Shown here: positions 1 through 7,907 of the stretch, piece after piece | Position numbering within the stretch: position 1 is the stretch's first letter | Layout: every line of letters starts with the position of its first letter | From: an uncultured Chloroflexota bacterium | Lineage (GTDB): Bacteria; Chloroflexota; Dehalococcoidia; Lucifugimonadales; CAJWER01 | Direction: 5' to 3' | Length of the DNA: 34,145 nucleotides | Assembly (NCBI GenBank): GCA_913030785.1 | Contig: CAJWER010000003.1 | Coordinates: forward strand, 1 to 34,145 | The notes under the pieces: generated by a model | What the model saw: only the letters and a program-made list of their open reading frames with translations | What the model was told of the DNA's origin: nothing | Databases searched by the model: none | Program-made: the position numbers and the translations under genes

Positions 1-108
1 CTCTGTGCCCATGCCGAAATCGCCAAGCCGCATCACTGCGCCCTGGCCGAATTCGCGGTCGATCTGGCCCATCGCCAGCTCCAGAGCCTTCGCCTTCTGT
101 GTGCTCAT
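1..108 (-). CDS. recA: RecA recombinase, N-terminal fragment (runs off the window)
   Basis: Only the first 36 codons are present. They read MSTQKAKALELAMGQIDREF and go on to GQGAVMRLGDFGMGTE. This is the conserved RecA N-terminal segment (KALE-A--QI---FG-G--MRLG), which precedes the Walker A ATPase core. RecA polymerises on single-stranded DNA, drives strand exchange and triggers LexA self-cleavage. The ATG at 106-108 follows a purine-rich GAAGGGAACC, and a clear sigma70-type promoter lies just upstream (157-185). The gene is transcribed away from the neighbouring plus-strand gene. The ATPase core lies outside the window, so integrity cannot be judged. The assignment is firm despite the short length, because the motif spacing is diagnostic. 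Confidence 0.9.
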   Translation of the reverse strand, partial: MSTQKAKALELAMGQIDREFGQGAVMRLGDFGMGTE

Positions 109-156
109 CTGGTTCCCTTCAGTATTTGCGATGTCGGATTGTGGATGAACGCGCGA

Positions 157-185
157 ATTGTAGCACGTATGTTTCTAATTTACAA
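157..185 (-). promoter_or_regulatory. Promoter of recA
   Basis: On the minus strand, TTGTAA (-35, 180-185) and TACAAT (-10, 157-162) are separated by exactly 17 bases. TGC immediately before the -10 gives an extended -10. The predicted start lies about 40 bases upstream of the recA ATG. I looked for a LexA operator of the GAAC-N4-GTTC type and found no convincing copy, so SOS control is not shown here. Confidence 0.7.
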
Positions 186-326
186 CAGCATCTGTGCGTT
201 GGGCGCGTCCAACTCGCGTGCATGCTCGAAGCCCTTCCGGTTACAATTTAACAGGGTCAACCGGATAGCCCTGTCCAGCCAACGAACCGTACCAAAATCA
301 CCCGACCCGTAGAGGTAGACGACCCT

Positions 327-947
327 ATGCCAACAGGCCTCTCCGTCATCATAGCTGCCCCTTCCGAAGACACAAAGCCCCTCGCTGACGCCGTGCAGCG
401 GGCAGGCGGCTCACCACTGGCTCTATCGCAAGACTCCCTGCACTCCGATCGGAACGCCCTCGTCGGGGGCCATGCCCTCGTGCTCGCCGAAGATGGCGAC
501 CCTGGCCATGTCGCGCTGGCGAAGGCAGCACTTGAGATGGACATGCCGCTGCTGGCAATCGGTGATGGGCTCCATACCCTCAATCTTGCCCTCGGAGGCG
601 CGCCGGCTGCCCCGGTCGAGGGGCATGGTCCCGAGGGCGATAGCTCCTCCTACCACCGCATCTACATCGCCCCAGGATCGAAGCTGGCTGCGGTGGTTGG
701 CTCCGGTGGGTTCGTGAGGGTGAACAGCCGCCACGATTTGAGCGTAAACGAGATCGGTAAGTCGCCGTATCTGCTGGCGTCCGCATACTCCCTGGAAGAC
801 GGCAAGATCGAGGCCCTCGAGAGCCCCGACCACGGCTGGATAATCGGCGTGCAGTTCAGGCCGGAGCGACGCCTGGAGATACCGCCCCACTTTGACCGCC
901 TATTCCAGAGCCTAGTCGAGCGTGGCGAGCGCAACGCCGTAGACTGA
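327..947 (+). CDS. Class I glutamine amidotransferase-like protein (peptidase C26 type), catalytic residues replaced
   Basis: This 206-residue protein follows the gamma-glutamyl-GABA hydrolase (PuuD/peptidase C26) pattern. PLLAIGDGLHTLNLALGG (about 74-91) matches the nucleophile elbow, normally G-[IV]-C-R-G-x-Q-x-x-N-x-x-x-GG. HRIYIAPGS and VNSRHDLSV (133-140) match the usual H-V and VNS-H-H-Q-A-V segments. IIGVQFRPE (172-180) matches GVQWHPE. The nucleophilic Cys is Asp80 and the triad His is Arg178, while Glu180 is kept. I infer that it cannot hydrolyse glutamine by the usual mechanism and may bind a ligand or partner. At about 200 residues it is shorter than typical C26 members (about 240-250). 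It is divergent from recA and convergent with the DUF5343 gene. The ATG lies behind a weak ribosome site. Confidence 0.72.
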   Translation: MPTGLSVIIAAPSEDTKPLADAVQRAGGSPLALSQDSLHSDRNALVGGHALVLAEDGDPGHVALAKAALEMDMPLLAIGDGLHTLNLALGGAPAAPVEGHGPEGDSSSYHRIYIAPGSKLAAVVGSGGFVRVNSRHDLSVNEIGKSPYLLASAYSLEDGKIEALESPDHGWIIGVQFRPERRLEIPPHFDRLFQSLVERGERNAVD

Positions 948-960
948 TATCGGTCCTAAA

Positions 961-980
961 GAACCCGGGCGGGTTCCATT
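961..980 (+). terminator. Short stem-loop between convergent genes, possible terminator
   Basis: GAACCC (961-966) pairs with GGGTTC (971-976) around a GGGC loop, followed by CATTTTG. It sits in the 52-base gap between two convergent genes, where a terminator is expected. The stem is only 6 bp and the T-run is short, so the call is weak. Confidence 0.4.
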
Positions 981-999
981 TTGAATCTTGCTGTCCGCG

Positions 1000-1737
1000 T
1001 CAACCGCCGCTCTGAACCGTCTCCGTCGCGTACCCCTTAGTCAGGTCGATCAGCGACAGCACAAATTTCCGGTCGCTCTCTGAGATCTGGAACAGATCGA
1101 CGGCCACACTCAGCGTAACGGTGCCGCCGCTCTCCAGGCTCACAACAGTCTGGTTCGCACTCCCCCCGGGGACGGATGCGGCAGGAGTGGCGGCGACCGG
1201 TCTAGGGTCCGTCGATGTCGCCTGAGTTCGCCTGGCCTCGACCCGGTCCTGTGGGGGTGGGGCAGGCTGGCGAGCGGGCCGTCCCTTCGCCATCTTTCGG
1301 ACTCCATTGGACATCGGCAAGTCCGCCTCTTTCGCGGCGCTCACGAAGAAAGAGATGGCCTTGCGGAGCGTGTGGCCGTCCACTGGGTAGGCTCGGAACC
1401 AGCCGCGGACCATCGCAGGTGTGGCACGTGGCAGCTCGTCGAATGGCACGGCGGTGTATGAGTCATGGAGAAGCTCGGCGAGTAGGAATCTCCACTCTGC
1501 GGTGGTTGCCTCTGCCATGCGCTCCATGCCCTGCTGCGGCTGCTCCCGATCGAGGAGGCCAAGGAAGCGGAGCGCAGCCACGAGCTGTGTGCCGGTGCTG
1601 CCACTAAACTTGGATTCCCAGAAAGATCTGTCGAATCTAAGTGGCACGCCTTCGTCGCCAAGCCATTCTCGCAGTGTCCTGAAGGTGCTAAAGCTGACGT
1701 AGGGCGGTGGCATAGCCACGTCCACTCTCTGTTCCAT
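1000..1737 (-). CDS. DUF5343 family protein
   Basis: This 245-residue protein has an N-terminal region of about 150 residues that matches what I recall of DUF5343. It contains PPYVSFSTFRTLREWL (11-26), a following VPLRFDRSFW, KFSGSTGTQLVAALRFLGLLD, and later helices ending in SFFVSAAKEADLPMS. The helix pattern suggests a winged-helix-like or AAA-associated all-alpha fold. After it comes a low-complexity linker rich in Pro, Ala, Gln and Arg (about 150-200). A C-terminal segment of about 45 residues (VVSLESGGTVTLSVAVDLFQISESDRKFV...) may form a small separate domain. No enzyme motif is visible and the function is unknown. The ATG at 1735-1737 has a G-run just upstream. The gene faces gyrA across a 434-base divergent gap, so the two may share regulatory DNA. 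Confidence 0.7.
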   Translation of the reverse strand: MEQRVDVAMPPPYVSFSTFRTLREWLGDEGVPLRFDRSFWESKFSGSTGTQLVAALRFLGLLDREQPQQGMERMAEATTAEWRFLLAELLHDSYTAVPFDELPRATPAMVRGWFRAYPVDGHTLRKAISFFVSAAKEADLPMSNGVRKMAKGRPARQPAPPPQDRVEARRTQATSTDPRPVAATPAASVPGGSANQTVVSLESGGTVTLSVAVDLFQISESDRKFVLSLIDLTKGYATETVQSGG

Positions 1738-1899
1738 TCGAACCCCCGTGCACGTGGTGTTTATGCGGCCTTTGGGCCGACGCGACCGACGTCAAAGGCC
1801 GTGCCACAACGATTCTACCACCATGTGTTCCGTAATGCCACAAACAAATGGCACAGCGACGGACAAAACTTGAAACAGGGTTGTGGCATCTATAAACTT

Positions 1900-2032
1900 G
1901 TACCGTGTTGGCTGCAATGCCAATACCCCCCAACGGTACTCCGACACTCTGCTGAGAGGTGCTCGGAGTGCCCCCAACAGCGCCCCGGGGAGGGTCACCA
2001 AGGCCATTCCCGGGGCGGTTAACGAAAACCGC
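1900..2032 (+). ncRNA. Candidate structured RNA, unidentified
   Basis: The four successive stems at 1900-2032 could fold as one compact RNA of about 135 bases. A possible promoter lies just before it: TTGAAA at 1870-1875 and TATAAA at 1891-1896, with a short 15-base spacer. The longest element, 1938-1969, gives 13 pairs with two single-base bulges and a GCTG loop. I compared it by eye with SRP RNA, tmRNA, RNase P and 6S hallmarks and recognised none. No T-run terminator follows. Strand and existence are both uncertain. Confidence 0.25.
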
Positions 2033-2081
2033 TGAATTGTGCGTACGTGTCTTGGCCAAGTATCGGAAAACAACCAGATAG

Positions 2082-2123
2082 TGATATAATATTAGGACCA
2101 ACTACCGGTCCGCCAGGACCGGT
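2082..2123 (+). promoter_or_regulatory. gyrA promoter with a hairpin at the start of the leader
   Basis: A perfect TATAAT (2085-2090) is preceded by TG at 2082-2083, forming an extended -10. No good -35 stands at the normal distance, which is tolerated by extended -10 promoters. ACCGGTCC (2104-2111) and GGACCGGT (2116-2123) form a perfect 8-bp stem around GCCA. This would begin a few bases after the expected transcript start. It could protect the 5' end or act as an operator. gyrA translation starts from AGGAG at 2161-2165, six bases before the ATG. Confidence 0.65.
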
Positions 2124-2171
2124 CTGCAACGTTATTCCGCAACGCGAACAAGACACCCTCAGGAGCCATAG

Positions 2172-4691
2172 ATGGTAACGAAGACGGAGTTCGGCTTCAT
2201 ACGCCCCAAGCTGCTCGAAGAGGAGATGCGCAGTTCGTATCTCGAGTATGCGATGAGCGTCATCGTCGCAAGGGCCCTGCCGGACGTCCGTGACGGCCTG
2301 AAGCCGGTGCAGCGAAGAATCCTCTACTCGATGCATGGGCTGGGAATGAGACCCAACTCGTCGTATAAGAAGAGCGCCCGTCTCGTCGGCGAGGTCATGG
2401 GCAAGTACCACCCCCACGGCGACAGCGCGATCTACGATGCAATGGTCCGAATGGCCCAGCCATTCTCCCTGAGAGCCCCGCTCGTGGACGGCCAGGGAAA
2501 CTTCGGCAGCGTCGACAATGACCCACCCGCGGCCATGCGTTATACCGAGGCCCGGTTGAGCCGCGTTGCCGAAGAGGTCCTGGCGAATCTCGACCAGGAA
2601 ACCGTCGACTTCGTCGATAACTTTGACAGCAGCCTGCGCGAGCCCTCTGTCATGCCCGCCAGGCTCCCCAATATGCTGCTAAACGGCGCCTCGGGAATCG
2701 CCGTGGGCATGGCCACCAATATCCCTCCGCAAAACCTCTCAGAACTCTGCGACGCCATTTACTTGCTCCTCAGAAATCCCGAGGCCACCGTCGACCAGCT
2801 CATGAAGCGCATCAAGGGCCCCGACTTTCCCACCGGCGGGACCATCATGGGCACCGACGGCATCCGCAGCGCATACGAGACCGGCAGAGGCCAAATCATC
2901 GTCCGTGCCGTGGCCGGGATTGAGGAGATGAAGCGGTCCAGCAGGATGCAGATCGTGGTCACGGAGCTTCCGTACCAGGTCAATAAGGCAACCCTTATCG
3001 AGAAGATCGCCGGCCTGGTCAAGACCAAACGACTGGAAGGAATCTCGGAGCTTCGTGACGAGTCTGACCGGAAGGGCATGCGCATCGTAATGGAGTTGCG
3101 GTCCGGGGCACAGAGCCTCGTGATTCTCAACAACCTGTACAAGTTCACGGCGATGCAAAGCTCCTTCTCCGCCAATATGCTCGCCATCGTCGACGGGACG
3201 CCCAAGGTTGTCTCCCTCGCGACGGCGCTGCTGGAGTTCATCAAGTTCAGGCGCGAGGTCATCACCCGGCGTTCCCGCTTCGAGCTCAAGAAAGCCAAGG
3301 GCAGAGCCCACATCCTCGAAGGCTTGCGTATAGCCCTGGCCAACCTGGACGCCATCATCGCACTCATCCGAGGCGCCGAAGATTCGGACGCCGCCCGGAC
3401 TAGCCTGATGCAGTGGTACAGCCTGGACGAGGCCCAGGCCAAGGCGATCCTGGACATGCAGCTACGTCGCATCGCCGCCCTTGAGCGCGAGCGCATCGAG
3501 AACGAGTACAACGAGCTACAAACGCTCATTCGTGAGCTCGAGGAGTTACTGGCGAGTCCTGAGAAAATTGATGCCGAAATCAAAAAAGAAACTCAGACGC
3601 TGAAGAGGCAGCATGGCGAGGATCGGCGCACTGAAATCGGACCACCCCTCCAGGAGTTCAGGCGTGAGGAGCTTGAGCCCCACGAGCAGGTCGTCGTCAC
3701 CCTTAGCAAGGGCGGCTACATCAAGCGCATCCTGGCCAGCACATATCGCAACCAGCACCGCGGAGGCAAGGGCGTCAGCAGCATGCGGACACGCGATGAC
3801 GACCCGGTGCGCCACATCATCGTGGGTGACTCCCACGATATGCTGCTTTTCTTTACAAATACAGGGCGCGTGCTTGCCCTCAGGTCCTTTGAGCTCAGGA
3901 GCGACACGTCCAGGAACACCCGGGGTGTCCCTGTCGTGAACGTCATACCCCTCGCCGACCGAGAGCGTGTGAATGCCATCGTCGGCGTCCGCACCCTCCA
4001 CAGGGAGGATCTGTTCCTGGTCATGGCCACCCGCCAGGGCGCCGTCAAGCGTGTAGCCCTGGAGGCCATTGCCAACATCCGTCGTGCCGGGCTTATCATC
4101 ATGAACCTGAAACCCAAGGATGATCTCGTTACCGCCCGGCTCACCGGCGAAGACGACGACATCATGATGGTTACCGAGCAGGGCATGTCCATTCGATTCC
4201 CGGTCTCCGCGGTATCTCCCAGGCTCAGAGGCGCCGGAGGTGTCAGGGGAATGACGCTGCGCGAGAAAGACCGGATCGTAGGCATGGACATCGCCGTTTC
4301 CAACAGCAAGCTTCTGGTCATCAGCAGGAAGGGCTTCGGCAAGCTCACCGACCTGAAGCGGTACCGAATACAGGGCAGGGGTGGATCGGGCATCAAGACC
4401 CTCAACATCACGCGGAAGACAGGCAATGTAGCCGCCGCCCAGGTCATCGCCGACAGCGACGAGGTATACCTGGTGTCCGAAAAGGCCCAAGTGCTGCGTA
4501 CCAGCCTGTCGGAAATTCGCAGCACCGGCCGGGCGACCCAGGGCGTTACGATATTCAGGATGGATGCGGGCGACAACGTCGCTTCGATCGCGTGTGTCGA
4601 GCACTTCGAAGATACGCAGGCCACCCTCGACATTTCGCCACCCGCCGCCACCGGCACAAGCAACGGTAGCGCTCCCACCAAGGGAGCATAG
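2172..4691 (+). CDS. gyrA: DNA gyrase subunit A
   Basis: The 839 residues cover the full GyrA length. The breakage-reunion domain starts with SSYLEYAMSVIVARALPDVR (21-40). The quinolone-determining region GKYHPHGDSAIYDAM holds Ser85 and Asp89, the pair equivalent to Ser83/Asp87 of E. coli, so no resistance change is seen there. The catalytic tyrosine is Tyr124 in AAMRYTEARLS. The C-terminal beta-pinwheel carries the GyrA box QHRGGKG (about 528-534, bases 3753-3773), which separates gyrase from topoisomerase IV ParC. GyrA forms an A2B2 enzyme with GyrB and introduces negative supercoils. gyrB is not in the window. The gene stands alone between its own promoter and a strong terminator. Confidence 0.97.
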   Translation: MVTKTEFGFIRPKLLEEEMRSSYLEYAMSVIVARALPDVRDGLKPVQRRILYSMHGLGMRPNSSYKKSARLVGEVMGKYHPHGDSAIYDAMVRMAQPFSLRAPLVDGQGNFGSVDNDPPAAMRYTEARLSRVAEEVLANLDQETVDFVDNFDSSLREPSVMPARLPNMLLNGASGIAVGMATNIPPQNLSELCDAIYLLLRNPEATVDQLMKRIKGPDFPTGGTIMGTDGIRSAYETGRGQIIVRAVAGIEEMKRSSRMQIVVTELPYQVNKATLIEKIAGLVKTKRLEGISELRDESDRKGMRIVMELRSGAQSLVILNNLYKFTAMQSSFSANMLAIVDGTPKVVSLATALLEFIKFRREVITRRSRFELKKAKGRAHILEGLRIALANLDAIIALIRGAEDSDAARTSLMQWYSLDEAQAKAILDMQLRRIAALERERIENEYNELQTLIRELEELLASPEKIDAEIKKETQTLKRQHGEDRRTEIGPPLQEFRREELEPHEQVVVTLSKGGYIKRILASTYRNQHRGGKGVSSMRTRDDDPVRHIIVGDSHDMLLFFTNTGRVLALRSFELRSDTSRNTRGVPVVNVIPLADRERVNAIVGVRTLHREDLFLVMATRQGAVKRVALEAIANIRRAGLIIMNLKPKDDLVTARLTGEDDDIMMVTEQGMSIRFPVSAVSPRLRGAGGVRGMTLREKDRIVGMDIAVSNSKLLVISRKGFGKLTDLKRYRIQGRGGSGIKTLNITRKTGNVAAAQVIADSDEVYLVSEKAQVLRTSLSEIRSTGRATQGVTIFRMDAGDNVASIACVEHFEDTQATLDISPPAATGTSNGSAPTKGA

Positions 4692-4727
4692 CCCGGAGTC
4701 AGGCGCCTAACCAGCGTAGACGAGCGG

Positions 4728-4759
4728 ACGGACAGACCTCGCGAGGTCTGTCCGTTTTT
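4728..4759 (+). terminator. Intrinsic terminator of gyrA
   Basis: ACGGACAGACCTCG (4728-4741) and CGAGGTCTGTCCGT (4742-4755) form a perfect 28-base palindrome, and the transcript continues into a T-run ending at 4759. The innermost bases must open as the loop. The element lies 37 bases after the gyrA stop. Confidence 0.88.
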
Positions 4760-4804
4760 GCGTATGATCGCTGGAGGCCGCACCGCTCACCGACCACGGC
4801 GCAC

Positions 4805-4833
4805 CTAACAAATGCGACACTATGCGATAAAAT
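4805..4833 (+). promoter_or_regulatory. Likely promoter of the M28 peptidase gene
   Basis: CTAACA (4805-4810, four of six -35 bases) and TAAAAT (4828-4833, five of six -10 bases) are 17 bases apart. The predicted start falls about 85 bases before the TTG start codon. This supports the later start, because an ATG at 4812 would lie inside the promoter. Confidence 0.5.
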
Positions 4834-4922
4834 TAGACACTTTTCCCTGCCCCCAGGTGGGCGCGAACGTTAACCAATCCAAAAGTCCCCCACCGTCGTT
4901 CTACCCACTGAGGAGCGCCAAC

Positions 4923-6308
4923 TTGACCCTTTCCATACTACGATTAATCAGATTTCTTACTATCGCGATCCTGCCGGTGGCCATCGCCTGTGGCGGGTCT
5001 TCGGACTCGGCTGACACCCCCGCTGTGGCTTCGCAGCAGCTCACGGTCGCGGCTGTGACCCCCGAGCCGACTGCCACGGCTGTACCCGAGCCTTCGGCGA
5101 CCGCCACGGCCGAGCCCGTCCGCAGCGTACTGGATGAAGGTCCTCTAAAGGATCGGGTCGCCAGGTTCTCGGACGAAGCATGGAACTTCCTGGTCGATCT
5201 GAGCGAGAACTACAGCCCGCGTGAGACGGCGACCGACGAGGAGGCGGAAGCGGCATTCTTCATACTGGATCGTTTTGTGGATATCGGCTATCAAGCAGGC
5301 CTACAGCTCTTCGATTTCCAGCTCGTCGACGACGAAGTCGAGCCGCTGACTGTGGTGATGGATGCCCCCCCAGCGGTGCAGGGAATGCCACTGTCGCGTT
5401 CTGTCGAGGGGGTTGTTACAGGGCCACTGATCAAAGTCGGCTTTGCCCTGCCTGAGGATATCCCCGTGGACGGCCTTGCCGGAAAGGTTGCCTTCATACA
5501 ACGCGGAGAGATTACATTCGAGGAGAAGGTGATCAGGGTCCAGGAGGCGGGCGCCATCGCCGCAATTATCTACAACAACCTTCCGGGCCCCTTCCGCGGT
5601 TCCATGATTACCGAGTCCACCATACCGGCGGTAACAGCGTTGCAGGAAAGTGGCGTCTTGCTGTCGGATCTGATGGATACTGGTGAGGTCGAGGTCACCA
5701 TCTCCGTGGTGATAGAGACCTTCAGCTCTCGAAACGTGATCGCCGAAAAGCCCGGTACCGACCCCGAAGCGGGAACCGTCGTCATCGGAGCCCACTTCGA
5801 CACAGTGGCCGGTGTTCAGGGCGCCAACGACAATGGCTCGGGCGTGGCCGTCTTGATGACCCTGGCCCAGGAAATATTCGAAAGCTCATTCCCGTTCGAC
5901 CTGCAGATTGTTGCATTCGGCTCTGAGGAGGCGGGGCTGCGTGGGAGTCGCTTCTACGTAACCTCCCTATCCGTGGAGGAGCAGGACGATCTCATGGCGA
6001 TGCTCAATTTCGATGTGTCCGGCACCGGCGACTTTGTCGAGCTTCAGGGCGATCCTGGAATGTCCCTCCGGGTCCGCAACTACGGTGAGGTCAACAGAAT
6101 TCGGGTAATTCGCGGCAACCTCGACACCGGTGGGAGCGATCATGAGTCCTTCGAAGTTCACGACGTGCCTGTCCTATTCTTCTTCGGAAACGACATATCC
6201 CGCATCCACACGACTGAAGATACGACAGATTTCATCAACCCCGAACTGCTGGGGACCACAGTCGCCCTGGGCAAGTTTGCCCTGGATGACCTCGCTGCAG
6301 GGCAGTAA
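4923..6308 (+). CDS. Secreted M28 family zinc aminopeptidase, lipoprotein, with PA domain
   Basis: I choose TTG at 4923 because AGGAG stands seven bases upstream (4911-4915) and the protein then begins directly with a lipoprotein signal (MTLSILRLIRFLTIAILPVA, then IAC). The acylated residue would be Cys23. A frame-open ATG at 4812 would add 37 residues and overlap the promoter. A Thr/Pro/Ala-rich linker follows, then a protease-associated insert (about 150-265, GKVAFIQRGEITFEEKV). The M28 core has zinc ligands His291 (GAHFD), Asp303 (GANDNGSG), Glu335/336 (FGSEEAG), Asp364 (NFDVSG) and His429 (SRIHTTED). All ligands are present, so an active exopeptidase outside the membrane is expected. It probably releases amino acids from peptides for uptake. 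The gene is monocistronic, flanked by terminator-like elements. Confidence 0.88.
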   Translation: MTLSILRLIRFLTIAILPVAIACGGSSDSADTPAVASQQLTVAAVTPEPTATAVPEPSATATAEPVRSVLDEGPLKDRVARFSDEAWNFLVDLSENYSPRETATDEEAEAAFFILDRFVDIGYQAGLQLFDFQLVDDEVEPLTVVMDAPPAVQGMPLSRSVEGVVTGPLIKVGFALPEDIPVDGLAGKVAFIQRGEITFEEKVIRVQEAGAIAAIIYNNLPGPFRGSMITESTIPAVTALQESGVLLSDLMDTGEVEVTISVVIETFSSRNVIAEKPGTDPEAGTVVIGAHFDTVAGVQGANDNGSGVAVLMTLAQEIFESSFPFDLQIVAFGSEEAGLRGSRFYVTSLSVEEQDDLMAMLNFDVSGTGDFVELQGDPGMSLRVRNYGEVNRIRVIRGNLDTGGSDHESFEVHDVPVLFFFGNDISRIHTTEDTTDFINPELLGTTVALGKFALDDLAAGQ

Positions 6309-6416
6309 TGTCTTCGGACGGACACACCTAGAGGTGCTGGCTGCCTCACAGTAGGTCGGTGGCGAGGACTAGTTCCGTCTCGTTCCTGGGTGGGTGTGCA
6401 GATGGGTGCCGCCCCT

Positions 6417-6465
6417 AGCGGGTAGTGTGAGGGTGTGCCTCACACTACCCGCTACTGCTTGCTTT
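6417..6465 (+). terminator. Strong stem-loop after the peptidase gene, probable terminator
   Basis: AGCGGGTAGTGTGAGG (6417-6432) pairs perfectly with CCTCACACTACCCGCT (6438-6453) around GTGTG. The 3' side has only broken T-runs (CTTGCTTTC), so termination may be imperfect or need help. It separates the peptidase gene from the ffh promoter. Confidence 0.65.
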
Positions 6466-6499
6466 CATCAATGAGAGGGTGCAGGCGCGCCTGCCTGTC

Positions 6500-6529
6500 T
6501 TGACCCCTTCGTGGGACGGCCCATAGAAT
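6500..6529 (+). promoter_or_regulatory. Promoter of ffh
   Basis: TTGACC (6500-6505) and TAGAAT (6524-6529) each match five of six consensus bases, with an 18-base spacer. The expected transcript start is near 6536, about 40 bases before the ffh start codon. Confidence 0.7.
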
Positions 6530-6575
6530 CATAGGTAAGCTAGGCGGTTTCAGCCCCCACGTGACGGAGGGACCT

Positions 6576-7907
6576 GTGTTCGAAAACCTGTCTGACAAGT
6601 TAAATGGCGTGTTCCGGAGCCTTGGCAACAAAGGCCGACTGACGGAAAAAGACGTCGACGCTGCACTACGCGAGATTCGACTCGCGCTGCTTGAGGCCGA
6701 TGTCAACTTCAAGGTTGCCAAGAGCTTTGTGGCGCGTATTCGTGAGCGGGCCCTGGAAGAGAACGTACTCCAGAGCCTCAGCCCGGGCCAGCAGGTCATC
6801 AAGATCACCGCCGAGGAGATGGCGACCCTCCTCGGCGGTGGTGTCCAAAAACTGACAGCCGGTCCGCAGCCGCCATCCGTGATTCTGATGATCGGCCTGA
6901 ACGGCTCAGGCAAGACGACGACGTCCGCAAAGCTCGCCCGACACCTGAAGGGGACGGGCAAGACACCATTGCTGGTCGCCGCCGATCTCCACCGCCCTGC
7001 TGCCATTCAGCAGCTAACCACCCTCGGAGGCCAGATTGATGTCGAGGTCTACTCCGAGGCGGGCGCATCTGACGTGGTGGCTGTGGCGCGGCAGGGTGTA
7101 CGTCGGGCAGCCGAAGTGGGTGCTGCCTGGGCCATCGTAGACACGGCCGGTCGATTCCAGATAGACGATGATCTGATGTCCGAGTTGGAGGAGATAAAGA
7201 AGGCAGTCTCGCCAGCCGAGACGCTGCTGGTCGTAGACGCCATGACCGGTCAGGATGCGGTGAACGCCGCCACCGATTTCGACGAGCGGATCGGTGTTAC
7301 TGGACTGGTGCTTTCAAAACTGGATGGCGACGCACGCGGTGGCGCGGCCCTATCGGTTGTATCGGTGACTGGGGTGCCCATCAAGTTCCTTGGCACGGGA
7401 GAGCGCGTCGACGCCCTGGAGGAGTTCTTTCCGGACAGGCTGGCCTCACGGATACTCGGGATGGGCGACATGCTCACCCTGATCGAAAAGGCCCAGGACA
7501 ATTTTGACGAGGACGAGGCCATCAAGCTCGAGAAGAAGGTCCGCCAGGCAACCTTCGATCTCGATGACTTTCTTGGTCAGTTGCAGCAGCTCAAGAAGAT
7601 GGGCTCTATAGGGCAAATTATGGACATGATACCGGGCATGTCATCCGTCAAGAAGAAGCTGCCCACCGGGGAGATCGACGACAATCAGATAGTGAAAATC
7701 GAGGCGGTCATCCACTCAATGACACCCTACGAGCGGAGTCGCCCAGAAATCATCGGCGGGAGCCGCAGGCGCCGCATCGCAAAGGGAAGCGGCACCACGG
7801 CTCGGGACGTAAACCAACTCCTCAACCAGTTTACTCAGACTCGCAAGCTAATGCAGAAGATGTCGACCGGTAAGGGCCTGAAGGACATCACCAGGATGTT
7901 CCAGTAG
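6576..7907 (+). CDS. ffh: Signal recognition particle GTPase Ffh (SRP54)
   Basis: The protein binds 4.5S RNA and signal peptides emerging from ribosomes and delivers them to FtsY at the membrane. GTG at 6576 is chosen over GTG at 6561: GGAGG at 6566-6570 is correctly spaced, and the product then begins MFENLSDKL as in the family. The 443 residues are the normal length. The N domain is about 1-95. The G domain has the P-loop GLNGSGKT (107-114), DTAGR (189-193) and SKLDGDARGG (about 247-256). The methionine-rich M domain follows (about 325-440), with MIPGM and a C-terminal end GLKDITRMFQ. No SRP RNA gene was recognised nearby. The gene appears to be transcribed alone. Confidence 0.96.
   Translation: MFENLSDKLNGVFRSLGNKGRLTEKDVDAALREIRLALLEADVNFKVAKSFVARIRERALEENVLQSLSPGQQVIKITAEEMATLLGGGVQKLTAGPQPPSVILMIGLNGSGKTTTSAKLARHLKGTGKTPLLVAADLHRPAAIQQLTTLGGQIDVEVYSEAGASDVVAVARQGVRRAAEVGAAWAIVDTAGRFQIDDDLMSELEEIKKAVSPAETLLVVDAMTGQDAVNAATDFDERIGVTGLVLSKLDGDARGGAALSVVSVTGVPIKFLGTGERVDALEEFFPDRLASRILGMGDMLTLIEKAQDNFDEDEAIKLEKKVRQATFDLDDFLGQLQQLKKMGSIGQIMDMIPGMSSVKKKLPTGEIDDNQIVKIEAVIHSMTPYERSRPEIIGGSRRRRIAKGSGTTARDVNQLLNQFTQTRKLMQKMSTGKGLKDITRMFQ

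Larger units (their letters stand above)
1738..2171. other. Divergent intergenic region with clustered inverted repeats
   Basis: This 434-base gap lies between the DUF5343 gene and gyrA and has no convincing coding region. ATGCCACAA (1835-1843) is inverted as TTGTGGCAT (1881-1889), and a third related copy GTGCCACAAC is at 1801-1810. From 1900 to 2032 stem-forming repeats follow one another: GTACCG/CGGTAC (1900-1905/1934-1939), ACTCCGA/TCGGAGT (1938-1944/1963-1969) with an inner CTCT/AGAG, CGCCCCGGG/CCCGGGGCG (1981-1989/2009-2017), and GCGGTT/AACCGC (2015-2020/2027-2032). The gyrA promoter and leader hairpin complete the gap. A plus-strand structured RNA or a set of operators are both possible. 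Confidence 0.5.

Noticed and set aside
1735..1750. GGGGGTTCGAATGG on the minus strand resembling a tRNA or tmRNA T-loop
   Set aside because: The bases after the loop cannot pair with GGGGG, and no acceptor or anticodon arm is present. The segment overlaps the DUF5343 start codon.
1801..2022. Open plus-strand frame of 73 codons in the gap before gyrA
   Set aside because: It spans the inverted repeats, has no ribosome site or family resemblance, and its composition (Cys/Gln-rich) looks like translated non-coding DNA.
3546..4604. Minus-strand frame of 352 codons inside gyrA
   Set aside because: It is antisense to the GyrA C-terminal domain, with no motif and no ribosome site.
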